64,000 nt of DNA from Marinobacter daepoensis DSM 16072. GTDB taxonomy: Bacteria; Pseudomonadota; Gammaproteobacteria; Pseudomonadales; Oleiphilaceae. Position numbers and translations under genes: made by a program. Of the stretch, positions 56,752-64,000 are shown piece after piece (position 1 is the stretch's first letter; each line of letters starts with the position of its first letter). The stretch covers positions 877,385-941,384 of the forward strand of contig NZ_ATWI01000008.1 in the NCBI RefSeq assembly GCF_000421165.1, read 5' to 3'. Under the pieces are notes generated by a model, which did no database searches, was not told the origin of the DNA, and saw only the letters and a list, made by a program, of their open reading frames with translations.

Positions 56752-57978
56752 ATGGTGGAGTCCGCAAACAGGGACACCGGCCAGAATACGCCGCGAAAAG
56801 TGAAGTACCGGAAAACCAAGGCCAGTTGGAATCCTGCCATGCAGGCCATTCCGGTGTCGGGGATTCGCCGCCTGGTGAATATGGCGGCTACCATGAAGGA
56901 TGTGATTCACCTGTCGATAGGCCAGCCAGACCTGCCGACGCCGAAGCACATTATTGATGCCTATGTAGACGCCCTGAACGCAGGCCAGACCGGTTACACG
57001 ATGGATGCCGGGCTGCCGGAGCTGCTGGTGGCGCTCCGGGATTATTACGGAAAGCGTTACAACCGGAAACTCACCCGGGACAACATTCTGATCACCAGTG
57101 GCGCAACCGAAGCCATGTATCTTGCCATTTCCGCTACGTCGGCGCCCGGGCGGCAGTTCATCGTGACTGATCCGTCATTTCTGCTGTACGCCCCCCTCAT
57201 CCGGATGAACGGGGGAGAGGTCAAGTTTGTTCCCACACGGGCCGAAAACAACCACCAGCTGGACCCGGACGATGTGATACGGGCCATGGGCTCCCGCACC
57301 TTCGCCCTGATCCTGAACAACCCGAACAACCCGACCGGGGCGGTTTACCCCCGCAGCACCGTGGAAACAATCCTGGAAGAGTGTGCGTATCGTGGGATTC
57401 AGGTGTATGCGGATGAGGTCTATGACCACCTGATTTTTGATGATGACGATTTCGCCAGTGTCCTTAACTGCTCCATGGACCTGGACAACATCATGTGCAT
57501 CAGCAGTTTCTCAAAAACCTACAGCATGGCGGGCCTGAGGGTTGGCTGGGTGATCTCCAGCCAGGCCGCGATCAAATCGCTGCGCCGCTATCATATGTTC
57601 ACCACCTCGGTGGCCAATACTCCCTCCCAGTTTGCGGGGGTTGCTGCGCTGACGGCCGATCAGCAATGTGTCCGGGATATGGTGGATATCTATCGGGAGC
57701 GCCGGGATAAGGTTGTGGAACTGATTGATCAGACCCCCTATCTGACAGGTTACAAGCCTGGCGGTGCCTTCTTCGCCTTCCCGGATTTGCCGCCCCATGT
57801 TGATGGTTCTGATCTGGCCTTGCGAATGCTCAAGGAGACCGGTGTTTGTGTGGTCCCGGGAGATGCGTTTGGCGAAGCCTGCACCAATGCCCTGAGGTTC
57901 AGTTTCTCGACGACCTGTGAGCGTATGGAGGAGGCCTTCGACCGGATTATTCCCTGGATGGCCAAGCAGCAGTTCTGA
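56752..57978 (+). CDS. Class I/II pyridoxal-phosphate aminotransferase
   Basis: A 408-residue aminotransferase of the aspartate aminotransferase fold. The PLP lysine is in SSFSKTYSMAGLRVGW near residue 250, with LNNPNNPTGAVYPR and DEVYDHLIFD upstream. The first 30 residues, before MQAIPVSGIRRL, are a basic extension not needed for the fold. AGGAGG precedes ATG 56752. The exact amino-acid donor and 2-oxo-acid acceptor cannot be told. A small Cys-rich gene follows after 2 bases. Confidence 0.9.
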   Translation: MVESANRDTGQNTPRKVKYRKTKASWNPAMQAIPVSGIRRLVNMAATMKDVIHLSIGQPDLPTPKHIIDAYVDALNAGQTGYTMDAGLPELLVALRDYYGKRYNRKLTRDNILITSGATEAMYLAISATSAPGRQFIVTDPSFLLYAPLIRMNGGEVKFVPTRAENNHQLDPDDVIRAMGSRTFALILNNPNNPTGAVYPRSTVETILEECAYRGIQVYADEVYDHLIFDDDDFASVLNCSMDLDNIMCISSFSKTYSMAGLRVGWVISSQAAIKSLRRYHMFTTSVANTPSQFAGVAALTADQQCVRDMVDIYRERRDKVVELIDQTPYLTGYKPGGAFFAFPDLPPHVDGSDLALRMLKETGVCVVPGDAFGEACTNALRFSFSTTCERMEEAFDRIIPWMAKQQF

Positions 57979-57980
57979 GT

Positions 57981-58172
57981 ATGTCCGTGCTGGAACCGGT
58001 GCTCATCCAGTGCCCATACTGTTGGGAGACGCTGGAAATCAGCGTCGACCCATCGGTCGCGGAGCAGGAGTATGTAGAGGATTGCCAGGTCTGCTGTCAG
58101 CCCATCCTGCTGACGATACGGCTGGATGACCGCCTTGTGCCCAGCGTGGAGGCTCGTGCTGAAAATGACTGA
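57981..58172 (+). CDS. Small cysteine-rich CPXCG-type protein
   Basis: A 63-residue protein with two cysteine pairs: CPYC near residue 11 and CQVCC near residue 35, suggesting a zinc ribbon. It belongs to the widespread CPXCG-motif small-protein type, but the glycine after the first pair is replaced by Trp (CPYCWE). The start is ATG 57981, two bases after the aminotransferase stop, so the two are almost certainly co-translated. The function is unknown. Confidence 0.78.
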   Translation: MSVLEPVLIQCPYCWETLEISVDPSVAEQEYVEDCQVCCQPILLTIRLDDRLVPSVEARAEND

Positions 58173-58261
58173 GATCATGACTAATCGTTAATGTCGGCAT
58201 GTTGCGGACGGGTCCGCGCTGGCGCAGGATTGGAGCGGATCCGTTTTCAGGGAATTTAATC

Positions 58262-58828
58262 ATGTTGAATCAAGCCAAGCGCTGGCTCTTGCTGGTGGCT
58301 GTTGTGGTGCTGAGCAGTGGTTGTGCCAGTCTGTCTCCGTATGCGATTTCAGAAGGGGAAATTGAAGGTCATTTGAAGGATGTGGTCGCCGATTTTGATC
58401 GCCAACAACTGAAAAGCGGGTCACCGCTAAGCCTTAGCCTGAGGGATGCCGACATCACCCTGGGGCCGGATGGCCGCGATGTCGCTGTGATTGACCTGCG
58501 AGGCCAGGTTGCCCTGAATGCACTGATGACCAAGCTTCCGGTTGATCTGGCACTGAAGGTGGAAGGCGCGCCAGTGTACGACAGCCAGGAGAAAGCGGTT
58601 TATATCCGAAGGCTGCAACTGTTGGAAAGCTCCATTGACTCGCCTTTTTTCAAGGGAGATCTGGCACCGGTTACGGATAATGTCATGAGAATGGTGGCCC
58701 AGATGCTGGAGACCATGCCGGTTTATCGCCTGGACGAAAGCGACTTTGCCCAGCGCATGTTTGGGTTGGTGCCGATGGATGTCCGGGTAGCACCCGGGCG
58801 ACTGGAGTTTGTGATGGCGGATGACTGA
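58262..58828 (+). CDS. DUF1439-type lipoprotein
   Basis: A 188-residue precursor lipoprotein. ATG 58262 follows AGGGA; an upstream frame from 58199 adds a hydrophilic leader. The signal peptide KRWLLLVAVVVLSSGC has its lipobox Cys at residue 21. The mature part (about 22-188) has the alternating hydrophobic pattern of a beta-rich LEA/DUF1439-like domain, and I assign the family by that look and length. It is likely anchored in an envelope membrane; the role is unknown. A hairpin terminator follows. Confidence 0.8.
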   Translation: MLNQAKRWLLLVAVVVLSSGCASLSPYAISEGEIEGHLKDVVADFDRQQLKSGSPLSLSLRDADITLGPDGRDVAVIDLRGQVALNALMTKLPVDLALKVEGAPVYDSQEKAVYIRRLQLLESSIDSPFFKGDLAPVTDNVMRMVAQMLETMPVYRLDESDFAQRMFGLVPMDVRVAPGRLEFVMADD

Positions 58829-58852
58829 CGCGGTCTGACGCAGAGCGGTAAG

Positions 58853-58889
58853 AACAAGGCCGGGTGGGGATTCTCCATCCGGCCTTGTT
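58853..58889. terminator. Hairpin terminator between convergent genes
   Basis: AACAAGGCCGG (58853-58863) pairs with CCGGCCTTGTT (58879-58889), with further pairing inside. It sits in the 76-base gap between the lipoprotein and the convergent class III aminotransferase, with GCTTTC after it on the plus strand and TTCTT on the minus strand. Confidence 0.68.
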
Positions 58890-58904
58890 GCTTTCACCGG
58901 TGAA

Positions 58905-60164
58905 TCAGGCAGTGGCTTTCAGGGCCTGCTCAAAGATATCGGTGGCTTCGTCAATCTGCTGCCGGGTAACGATCAGCGGCGGTAACCAGCGCACAATCTC
59001 CTGATACGGTCCACAGCGCAGCATCAACAGCCCCCGTTCCTCGCACTCCTTGAGAATCCGGCCCGCACGCTCGCCATCAGGGCAGTCGCCCCGGCGCATT
59101 TCCACGCCAACCATCAACCCCATACCCCGGACATCGGCCATATCCGGATAGTCCTTTTTCAGGGCATGCAGGTTGTCCCGGAGTCGTTGCCCCATTTCGT
59201 CCGCATTCTGAACGAGTCCCTCTTCCTGAATGACCTCGATCGTGGCAATGGCGGCGGCTGCGGCTACAGCGTTGCCACCGTAGGTGCCGCCCTGAGAGCC
59301 CGGCCAGCCCTTGGCCATGGTCTCCTCAGACGCAGCGAGTGCGGAAATGGGGAAGCCGCTGGCAAGCCCTTTGGCAATCATGATGGCATCCGGTGTTACG
59401 CCAAAGTGCTCGTGTGCCCAGAATTTCCCACTGCGCCCGAACCCGGCCTGTACCTCATCAAAAACCAGCATGATGCCGTGTTTGTCGCAGCGTTCCCGAA
59501 GTCCCTGCATGAAGCGTGCGTTGGCGGGAACATAGCCGCCTTCGCCCTGGACTGGCTCAATCAGCATCGCCGCCGTTTCTTTCGGTGCGGAGTAGGTCAC
59601 AAAGATGCGGTCGAGTTCGCGAAGGCAGAAGTCGGTCGCTTCGTCCAGGCTCCAGCCGTAATGGAAGGCATGAGGGAATGGTGCAACCACCACCCCTCCC
59701 ATCATCGGGCTGACTCCGGCCCGCAGACCGACACTGGAGGTTGTCATCGAGAGGGAGCCCATCGTCCGGCCATGGAATCCGCCGTGGAATACAATCACGT
59801 TGGGGCGGCCGGTAGCTTGGCGTACCAGCCGGATAGCCCCTTCCGCCACTTCAGTCCCGGCATTGGAAAAGAAAAAGGCATTCAATGGGTCTGGGGTCAG
59901 GGCGCCAAGCTTCTCCGCAAGTTCCGGTAATCTGGGATTCATCACCGTGGTGGCCTGAGCGTGGATCATGGTGGCCACCTGCTTCTGGGCGGCTTCCACC
60001 ACTTTCGGGTGACAATGGCCTGTGCTGGTAACGCCAATGCCCGATGTGAAGTCCAGATAGCGACGGCCTTCCGGGTCGATAATATAGGCGCCTTCGCCTT
60101 TGGCGGCGGTGATGCCGGTAGCCTGCTTTAGCAGGGGAGACAGTTTGCCTTTATGGTCGGTCAT
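58905..60164 (-). CDS. Class III aminotransferase, GabT-like
   Basis: A PLP-dependent omega-aminotransferase of 419 residues. ATG 60164 is preceded five bases upstream by GGGAGG; a GTG at 60170 would overlap that signal. The pyridine-ring motif DEVQAGFGRSG and the PLP lysine in IAKGLASGFPISA are present, and SNAGTEVAEGAIRL is near residue 107. Substrate could be 4-aminobutyrate, acetylornithine or another omega-amine. It lies 43 bases downstream of the dehydrogenase-like gene on the same strand and may be co-transcribed. Confidence 0.88.
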   Translation of the reverse strand: MTDHKGKLSPLLKQATGITAAKGEGAYIIDPEGRRYLDFTSGIGVTSTGHCHPKVVEAAQKQVATMIHAQATTVMNPRLPELAEKLGALTPDPLNAFFFSNAGTEVAEGAIRLVRQATGRPNVIVFHGGFHGRTMGSLSMTTSSVGLRAGVSPMMGGVVVAPFPHAFHYGWSLDEATDFCLRELDRIFVTYSAPKETAAMLIEPVQGEGGYVPANARFMQGLRERCDKHGIMLVFDEVQAGFGRSGKFWAHEHFGVTPDAIMIAKGLASGFPISALAASEETMAKGWPGSQGGTYGGNAVAAAAAIATIEVIQEEGLVQNADEMGQRLRDNLHALKKDYPDMADVRGMGLMVGVEMRRGDCPDGERAGRILKECEERGLLMLRCGPYQEIVRWLPPLIVTRQQIDEATDIFEQALKATA

Positions 60165-60207
60165 GGACACCTCCCGAAGTGAATGAAAAACCTCTCCTGC
60201 AGCCTAG

Positions 60208-61362
60208 TCAGGCCCCGAGGCGTTTACAAATCGCATCCCCGATTTCCCGGGTGCTTCTCTGTTCTTTTCCCTTGGCGGCAAGTTCTGCGGCCACGGCATC
60301 AAAAAGCTCCTGGCCCGCCTGGCTCAGCAGAGGGTCTTTCCGGCCCAGCCACTCCAGCATTCGTGCGGTGGTAAAGAGCATGGCGGTGGGGTCGGCGATG
60401 CCCTGGCCGGCAATGTCCGGTGCGCTGCCATGGGTTGGCTCGAACATAGACGGCAGATCGGGATTGGTGGGGTTCAGATTGCACGACGGAGCCACACCCA
60501 TACCGCCGGAGATCACGGCAGCCAGGTCGGTCAGGATGTCGCCCTGCAGGTTACTGGCCACCACCACGTCAAAGGCCCAGGGGCAGGAGACAAATTTCAT
60601 GCAGGCGGCGTCCACCAACTCGTGATGGGTGGCCACATCCGGGTATTCCTGGCTGATGTCCTCAAATACTTCGGTGTACATATCGCCCCAGTAGCGCAAT
60701 GCATTGCGCTTGGTGATCAGGCAGACCTGGCTTTCGCAGGTGGTGCCGTCAAGGGTCTGGAAGCTGCGGGTACGGCCATCCTGAACCCGCTCACCAGCCC
60801 GCTTGCGGGCCTGCTCGAATCCGTATCGGATAATCCGTTCGGTGGCTCGGCGGGTAAAGACTTCCATCTGAGTGGCCACTTCGTCCGGAGTCCCCTGGCG
60901 CAGTCGGCCACCCTGACTGACGTATTCGCCTTCGCTGTTTTCCCGGATCACCAGCATGTCGATGTCTTTCGCGCGATCGTCCCGGAGGTACTGACGTGCT
61001 CCGGGTAGCAACCGGGCCGGTCGTTCACAGACCCACTGATCAAAGCCCTTGCGCATATCCAGCAGTGGTGCCAGAGAGAGGCTGTCTGGCAGCAGGTAAC
61101 GGTCAGTATCGTGAATCGGCCCCGGATCACCCAGCGCGCCCAGAAGGATGGCGTCGTAAGCTTTCAGTTGTTCCAGAGCGTCTTGTGGCCAGCATTCGCC
61201 ATGCTCTTCATGCCAGGCATGAGATGGCCACGGAAACCGGCTCCATTCCAGTGCCAGATTGTGCCTGGTTCTCAGGATTTCCAGGCAGCGGACGGCTTCT
61301 GCAACCACTTCCGGGCCAATACCATCTCCGGGCGTTACTGCGATGCGCGTGGTCTGGGCCAT
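60208..61362 (-). CDS. Isocitrate/isopropylmalate-family dehydrogenase (tartrate/D-malate dehydrogenase-like)
   Basis: NAD-dependent oxidative decarboxylase of 384 residues. TPGDGIGPEVV opens the family fold; NSEGEYVSQGGR and the FTRRATERI segment match the tartrate dehydrogenase/D-malate dehydrogenase branch better than LeuB. NLQGDILTDLAA and EPTHGSAPDIAGQ are the metal and NAD sites. GGAGG precedes ATG 61362 by seven bases. No leuC or leuD is near, supporting a non-leucine role. Confidence 0.88.
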   Translation of the reverse strand: MAQTTRIAVTPGDGIGPEVVAEAVRCLEILRTRHNLALEWSRFPWPSHAWHEEHGECWPQDALEQLKAYDAILLGALGDPGPIHDTDRYLLPDSLSLAPLLDMRKGFDQWVCERPARLLPGARQYLRDDRAKDIDMLVIRENSEGEYVSQGGRLRQGTPDEVATQMEVFTRRATERIIRYGFEQARKRAGERVQDGRTRSFQTLDGTTCESQVCLITKRNALRYWGDMYTEVFEDISQEYPDVATHHELVDAACMKFVSCPWAFDVVVASNLQGDILTDLAAVISGGMGVAPSCNLNPTNPDLPSMFEPTHGSAPDIAGQGIADPTAMLFTTARMLEWLGRKDPLLSQAGQELFDAVAAELAAKGKEQRSTREIGDAICKRLGA

Positions 61363-61516
61363 TCCCTAACCTCCTTGCTGTGTGGCGGGTTTAAAGCATC
61401 AGAACCAGTGTAGACCCGCTGCCCGCAGATGCCAGCCAGAGGCGGGGATGGGTTTGGTTTTACCGTCTTTCATCAAGAGGTTATAGTGGCGTGAATTGAC
61501 TTGGCAGGATCTCGAT

Positions 61517-61873
61517 GTGCTTTATCGAATTGTTACCCTGATCGGTGGCCTGGTATTTGTGGCTGCCCTGTTTGCGCTGGTGTGGTTCTTCTGCAAGAAG
61601 TTTCTGGAACGCCATGGCGTCACGGACCAGATTTCAGACCGGGCCACAGTGCTGGCAACCTGGACCTTTGCCGGTGTCGCGATTGGCCTTGTCTTCGCGG
61701 TGGTCGGAGCCTTTATCCTCGGCCCCTGGGCGTTCTACCGCACGCTTCGGGGCCATGGCGTTGATGTCTCCGATGGGGCAGCGGTCTGGTGGGGATTTGG
61801 CATTGTTGTGGTGTCGCTGGGTATTACCGCCGCCGGCTTCTTCGGATTTCTGATGCTGGTCGGCGCCTACTGA
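61517..61873 (+). CDS. Small three-span membrane protein, unknown function
   Basis: A 118-residue hydrophobic protein with three predicted spans (about 6-24, 45-67 and 92-115) and short basic loops. GTG 61517 follows AGGA by seven bases, which is why I prefer it to the TTG at 61496 (125 residues). It is convergent with the LysR gene and overlaps it by 7 bases. No family is recognised. Confidence 0.65.
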   Translation: MLYRIVTLIGGLVFVAALFALVWFFCKKFLERHGVTDQISDRATVLATWTFAGVAIGLVFAVVGAFILGPWAFYRTLRGHGVDVSDGAAVWWGFGIVVVSLGITAAGFFGFLMLVGAY

Positions 61874-62769
61874 GCCTGCTGCTGGCTGCGCAGCAAATCC
61901 CGGAACCACACCAGGGCCGGCTCCTGTTCGTAGGCTTTGTGCCAGTAAAGGTGAACATCAATGGATGGCATCTCCACTGGCGGAGACAGCACTTCAATAT
62001 TGGTATTCTGCGCCATGATCCGGGCATAGGTTTCCGGCATGGTCAGCAGCAGGTCTGAGGTTTCCACCACCCGGCAGGCGGCGTAGTAGTGCTGGCAACG
62101 CAGCCGGATGGTCCGCTGGACGCCGTGGCGTGAAAGCTCGAAATCCTCAATGCCGGGGCCTTCTGCACGGGACGAGACCAGAATGTGCCTGGCTTCCAGG
62201 TAGCGAGTCATATCCAGGCCTTGCTCAATGATCGGGTGCCCCTTGCGGGCCAGAACCACCAGCTGATCCTGACGCAGCCGTTCATGGCTGGTCTGGCTGC
62301 TGACCGGCAGCAACACATCAATCGCAAAATCCAGTTTACCGGCCGCCAGTTGTGTCTCCATATCCCTTCGTGCCACACGCTGGCTCTGGACTTCCAGATC
62401 AGGATAAGGCGCGAGCCTGGCAATGAGCTGGGGCAGGAACGTGGATTCCAGAATATCCCGCAGGCCCAATGCATAGGTTTTGCGCTGGCTGGCGGGATCG
62501 AAGGCGTGAAACTGATTCACGGCACTCTGGATCTGGTTCAGTCCGGGGCGCATCGATTCCAGAAAACGGCGGGCAAGGGGGGTTGGAACCATCTGGTTCC
62601 CCTGGCGGGTAAACAGCGGATCATTGAAATGATCCCGTAGCCGGGCCAGAGAATGGCTGACGGCCGGCTGCGTCAGGTGCAGGGCCTTTGCTGCCCGGGT
62701 CAGGCTACCTTCCCGATAGATAGTATCGAAAACATGCAGGAGATTCAGGTCCAGCCGGTTCAGGGCCAT
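61867..62769 (-). CDS. LysR-family transcriptional regulator
   Basis: A 300-residue regulator: winged helix-turn-helix at about 4-62 (LNLLHVFDTIYREGSLTRAA) and a LysR substrate-binding domain at about 90-290. The arrangement with the divergently transcribed acyl-CoA dehydrogenase (145-base gap with LysR-like T-N11-A sites) suggests it controls that gene and itself. The effector is unknown. Confidence 0.93.
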   Translation of the reverse strand: MALNRLDLNLLHVFDTIYREGSLTRAAKALHLTQPAVSHSLARLRDHFNDPLFTRQGNQMVPTPLARRFLESMRPGLNQIQSAVNQFHAFDPASQRKTYALGLRDILESTFLPQLIARLAPYPDLEVQSQRVARRDMETQLAAGKLDFAIDVLLPVSSQTSHERLRQDQLVVLARKGHPIIEQGLDMTRYLEARHILVSSRAEGPGIEDFELSRHGVQRTIRLRCQHYYAACRVVETSDLLLTMPETYARIMAQNTNIEVLSPPVEMPSIDVHLYWHKAYEQEPALVWFRDLLRSQQQAQ

Positions 62770-62781
62770 GGTGCGGTTCCG

Positions 62782-62817
62782 TTATTCTAAATAAGTAAGG
62801 CTAATGATAAATGATTA
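62782..62817. promoter_or_regulatory. LysR-box candidates in the lysR-acyl-CoA dehydrogenase gap
   Basis: TTATT-CTA-AATAA (62782-62794) is a perfect inverted repeat with T-N11-A spacing, and TAAT-N8-ATTA (62802-62817) is a second. Both lie close to the lysR start and fit autoregulation. Confidence 0.45.
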
Positions 62818-62914
62818 AAACAATTCAGTCGCGTAATACTTTGGCGCCCCCTAGACTGACGGTCATCTGATCGACATTGCGCCCGAGAGGGCTGCCAGCG
62901 CGAGGAGCTGCATC

Positions 62915-64000
62915 ATGGATTTCAACATTTCCGAGAAAGGCCAGGATTACCTGAAGCGTGTGAAACAGTTCATGCGCGACGAGATCTACCCTATTGAAGA
63001 ACAATACCATAAGGAACTCGCCTCTCTGGACAACCGCTGGGTTGTACTACCGATCATCAAAGAGCTGAAAGAAAAGGCCCGGGCCCAGGGGCTCTGGAAC
63101 ATGTTTTTCCCGGATGACCAATATGGCTGTGGCTTACTCAATTCAGACTATGCCCTGATTGCCGAAGAAACCGGGCGCAGTTTTATCGCTCCGGAGATCT
63201 TCAACTGCAATGCTCCGGACACCGGTAACATGGAAGTCCTGATTCACTACGGCTCGGAAGAGCAGAAGGCCGAGTGGCTGCCTCGCCTGATGAGCGGTGA
63301 AATCCGTTCTGCTTTCTGTATGACCGAGCCCGCTGTCGCGTCTTCTGACGCCACTAACATGGAAGCCACTGCCACGGTAGAAGGCGACGAGGTCGTTCTC
63401 AATGGCCGTAAATGGTGGAGCACCGGCATTGGCCATCCGGACTGTAAAGTCGGTATTTTTATGGGCGTGACTGATCCGGACGCCCAGAAACACCGCCGCC
63501 ATTCCATGGTGCTGGTGCCGCTGGACACCCCGGGCATCACCATCGAGCGCATGTTGCCCGTGTTCGGTGCCTATGATGAACCCTATGGCCATGGCCAGGT
63601 GCTGTTCGACAACGTGCGCCTGCCCAAGAGCGCCATCATCGCGGGCCCGGGGCGTGGGTTTGAGATTGCTCAGGGCCGTTTGGGGCCGGGCAGGGTGCAC
63701 CACTGCATGCGGGCGATCGGAGCGGCGGAGCGCACTCTGGAACTGATGATCAAACGGGCCATGAGCCGGGAAGCCTTTGGGCGCCCGATTGCCAAACTGG
63801 GTGGCAACCCTGACATCATTGCGAATGCCCGGATGAACATTGAACAAGCTCGCCTGCTCACGTTGAAGTGTGCCTGGGCACTGGACACCAAAGGCATCAT
63901 GGGCGCGTTGCAGGAAGTCTCCATGATCAAGGCGGTGGTGCCGGCGATGTTGCAGCAGATTGTCGACGATGCGATCCAGATTCACGGTGGCGCCGGTGTC
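62915..64000 (+). CDS. Acyl-CoA dehydrogenase (ACAD11-like), 3' end outside window
   Basis: FAD-dependent acyl-CoA dehydrogenase, probably beta-oxidation. ATG 62915 follows AGGAG by seven bases; the visible 362 codons lack the end of the gene, the family total being about 400. MTEPAVASSDATN, with the flavin-contacting residues, is near 139; GRPIAKLGGNPDIIANARM and the C-terminal IQIHGGAGV at the edge are diagnostic of the family. Its regulator is likely the divergent LysR gene. Confidence 0.93.
   Translation, partial: MDFNISEKGQDYLKRVKQFMRDEIYPIEEQYHKELASLDNRWVVLPIIKELKEKARAQGLWNMFFPDDQYGCGLLNSDYALIAEETGRSFIAPEIFNCNAPDTGNMEVLIHYGSEEQKAEWLPRLMSGEIRSAFCMTEPAVASSDATNMEATATVEGDEVVLNGRKWWSTGIGHPDCKVGIFMGVTDPDAQKHRRHSMVLVPLDTPGITIERMLPVFGAYDEPYGHGQVLFDNVRLPKSAIIAGPGRGFEIAQGRLGPGRVHHCMRAIGAAERTLELMIKRAMSREAFGRPIAKLGGNPDIIANARMNIEQARLLTLKCAWALDTKGIMGALQEVSMIKAVVPAMLQQIVDDAIQIHGGAGV

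Overview
The window is a gene-dense (no gap above about 300 bases), moderately GC-rich stretch of a gammaproteobacterial chromosome. The gene content and order resemble Pseudomonas and its relatives: a rpoE/algU-mucABCD block followed by lepA-lepB-rnc-era-recO-pdxJ, a gacS-cysM-rlmD-relA-mazG block, and a ppc-adk-tsaB-rsmJ block. A 513-residue fatty acyl-CoA reductase of the wax-ester type points to a marine hydrocarbon- or lipid-metabolising genus such as Marinobacter. That genus call is inference from protein resemblance; no rRNA or tRNA gene is present to test it.

Layout. 1-4440 (+): 3' end of recJ, prfB with its programmed +1 frameshift, lysS and ung. 4504-8819 (-): nadB, sdhE, cptA/ygfX, ygfZ and an HDOD gene. 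8938-13247 (+): envelope-stress sigma factor, its two negative regulators, rseC and a DegP-type protease, ended by a clear terminator. 13363-16089: a CHASE-PAS-GGDEF-EAL protein sitting between mucD and lepA. 16194-22307 (+): lepA, lepB, a DUF4845 gene, rnc, era, recO, pdxJ. 22314-25184 (-): gacS/barA hybrid kinase. 25463-30881 (+): cysM, rlmD, relA, mazG. 31030-31674: two small convergent paralogues around a perfect 19-bp hairpin. 31778-38775 (+): ppc, a YbaK-like/HDOD fusion, adk, tsaB, a hypothetical gene, rsmJ. 38794-41265 (-): plsB. 41405-43079 (+): nudC, murI. 43057-49174 (-): a DUF2156 protein and a methyltransferase, then a response regulator with GGDEF-EAL output and an HDOD-GAF-histidine kinase. 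49423-54800 (+): a MinD/FlhG-like ATPase, fatty acyl-CoA reductase and acetyl-CoA synthetase, followed by a LuxR-type regulator (54839-55504). 55571-64000: a mixed catabolic region with a hydroxyacid dehydrogenase, two aminotransferases, a tartrate/malate dehydrogenase-like enzyme, a lipoprotein, a LysR regulator and a divergent acyl-CoA dehydrogenase cut by the right edge.

Themes. Much of the window is housekeeping (translation, RNA processing, stringent response, envelope stress, phospholipid and NAD synthesis). The accessory layer is signalling-heavy: two GGDEF-EAL proteins, three HDOD proteins, a GacS-type kinase and a LuxR-type regulator. The most system-like accessory unit is the HDOD-GAF-kinase plus REC-PAS-GGDEF-EAL operon (44996-49174), next to a divergent orphan MinD-like ATPase and followed by an unexplained methyltransferase/DUF2156 pair whose upstream region carries repeated motifs. 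I found no CRISPR array, prophage, insertion sequence, rRNA or tRNA gene.
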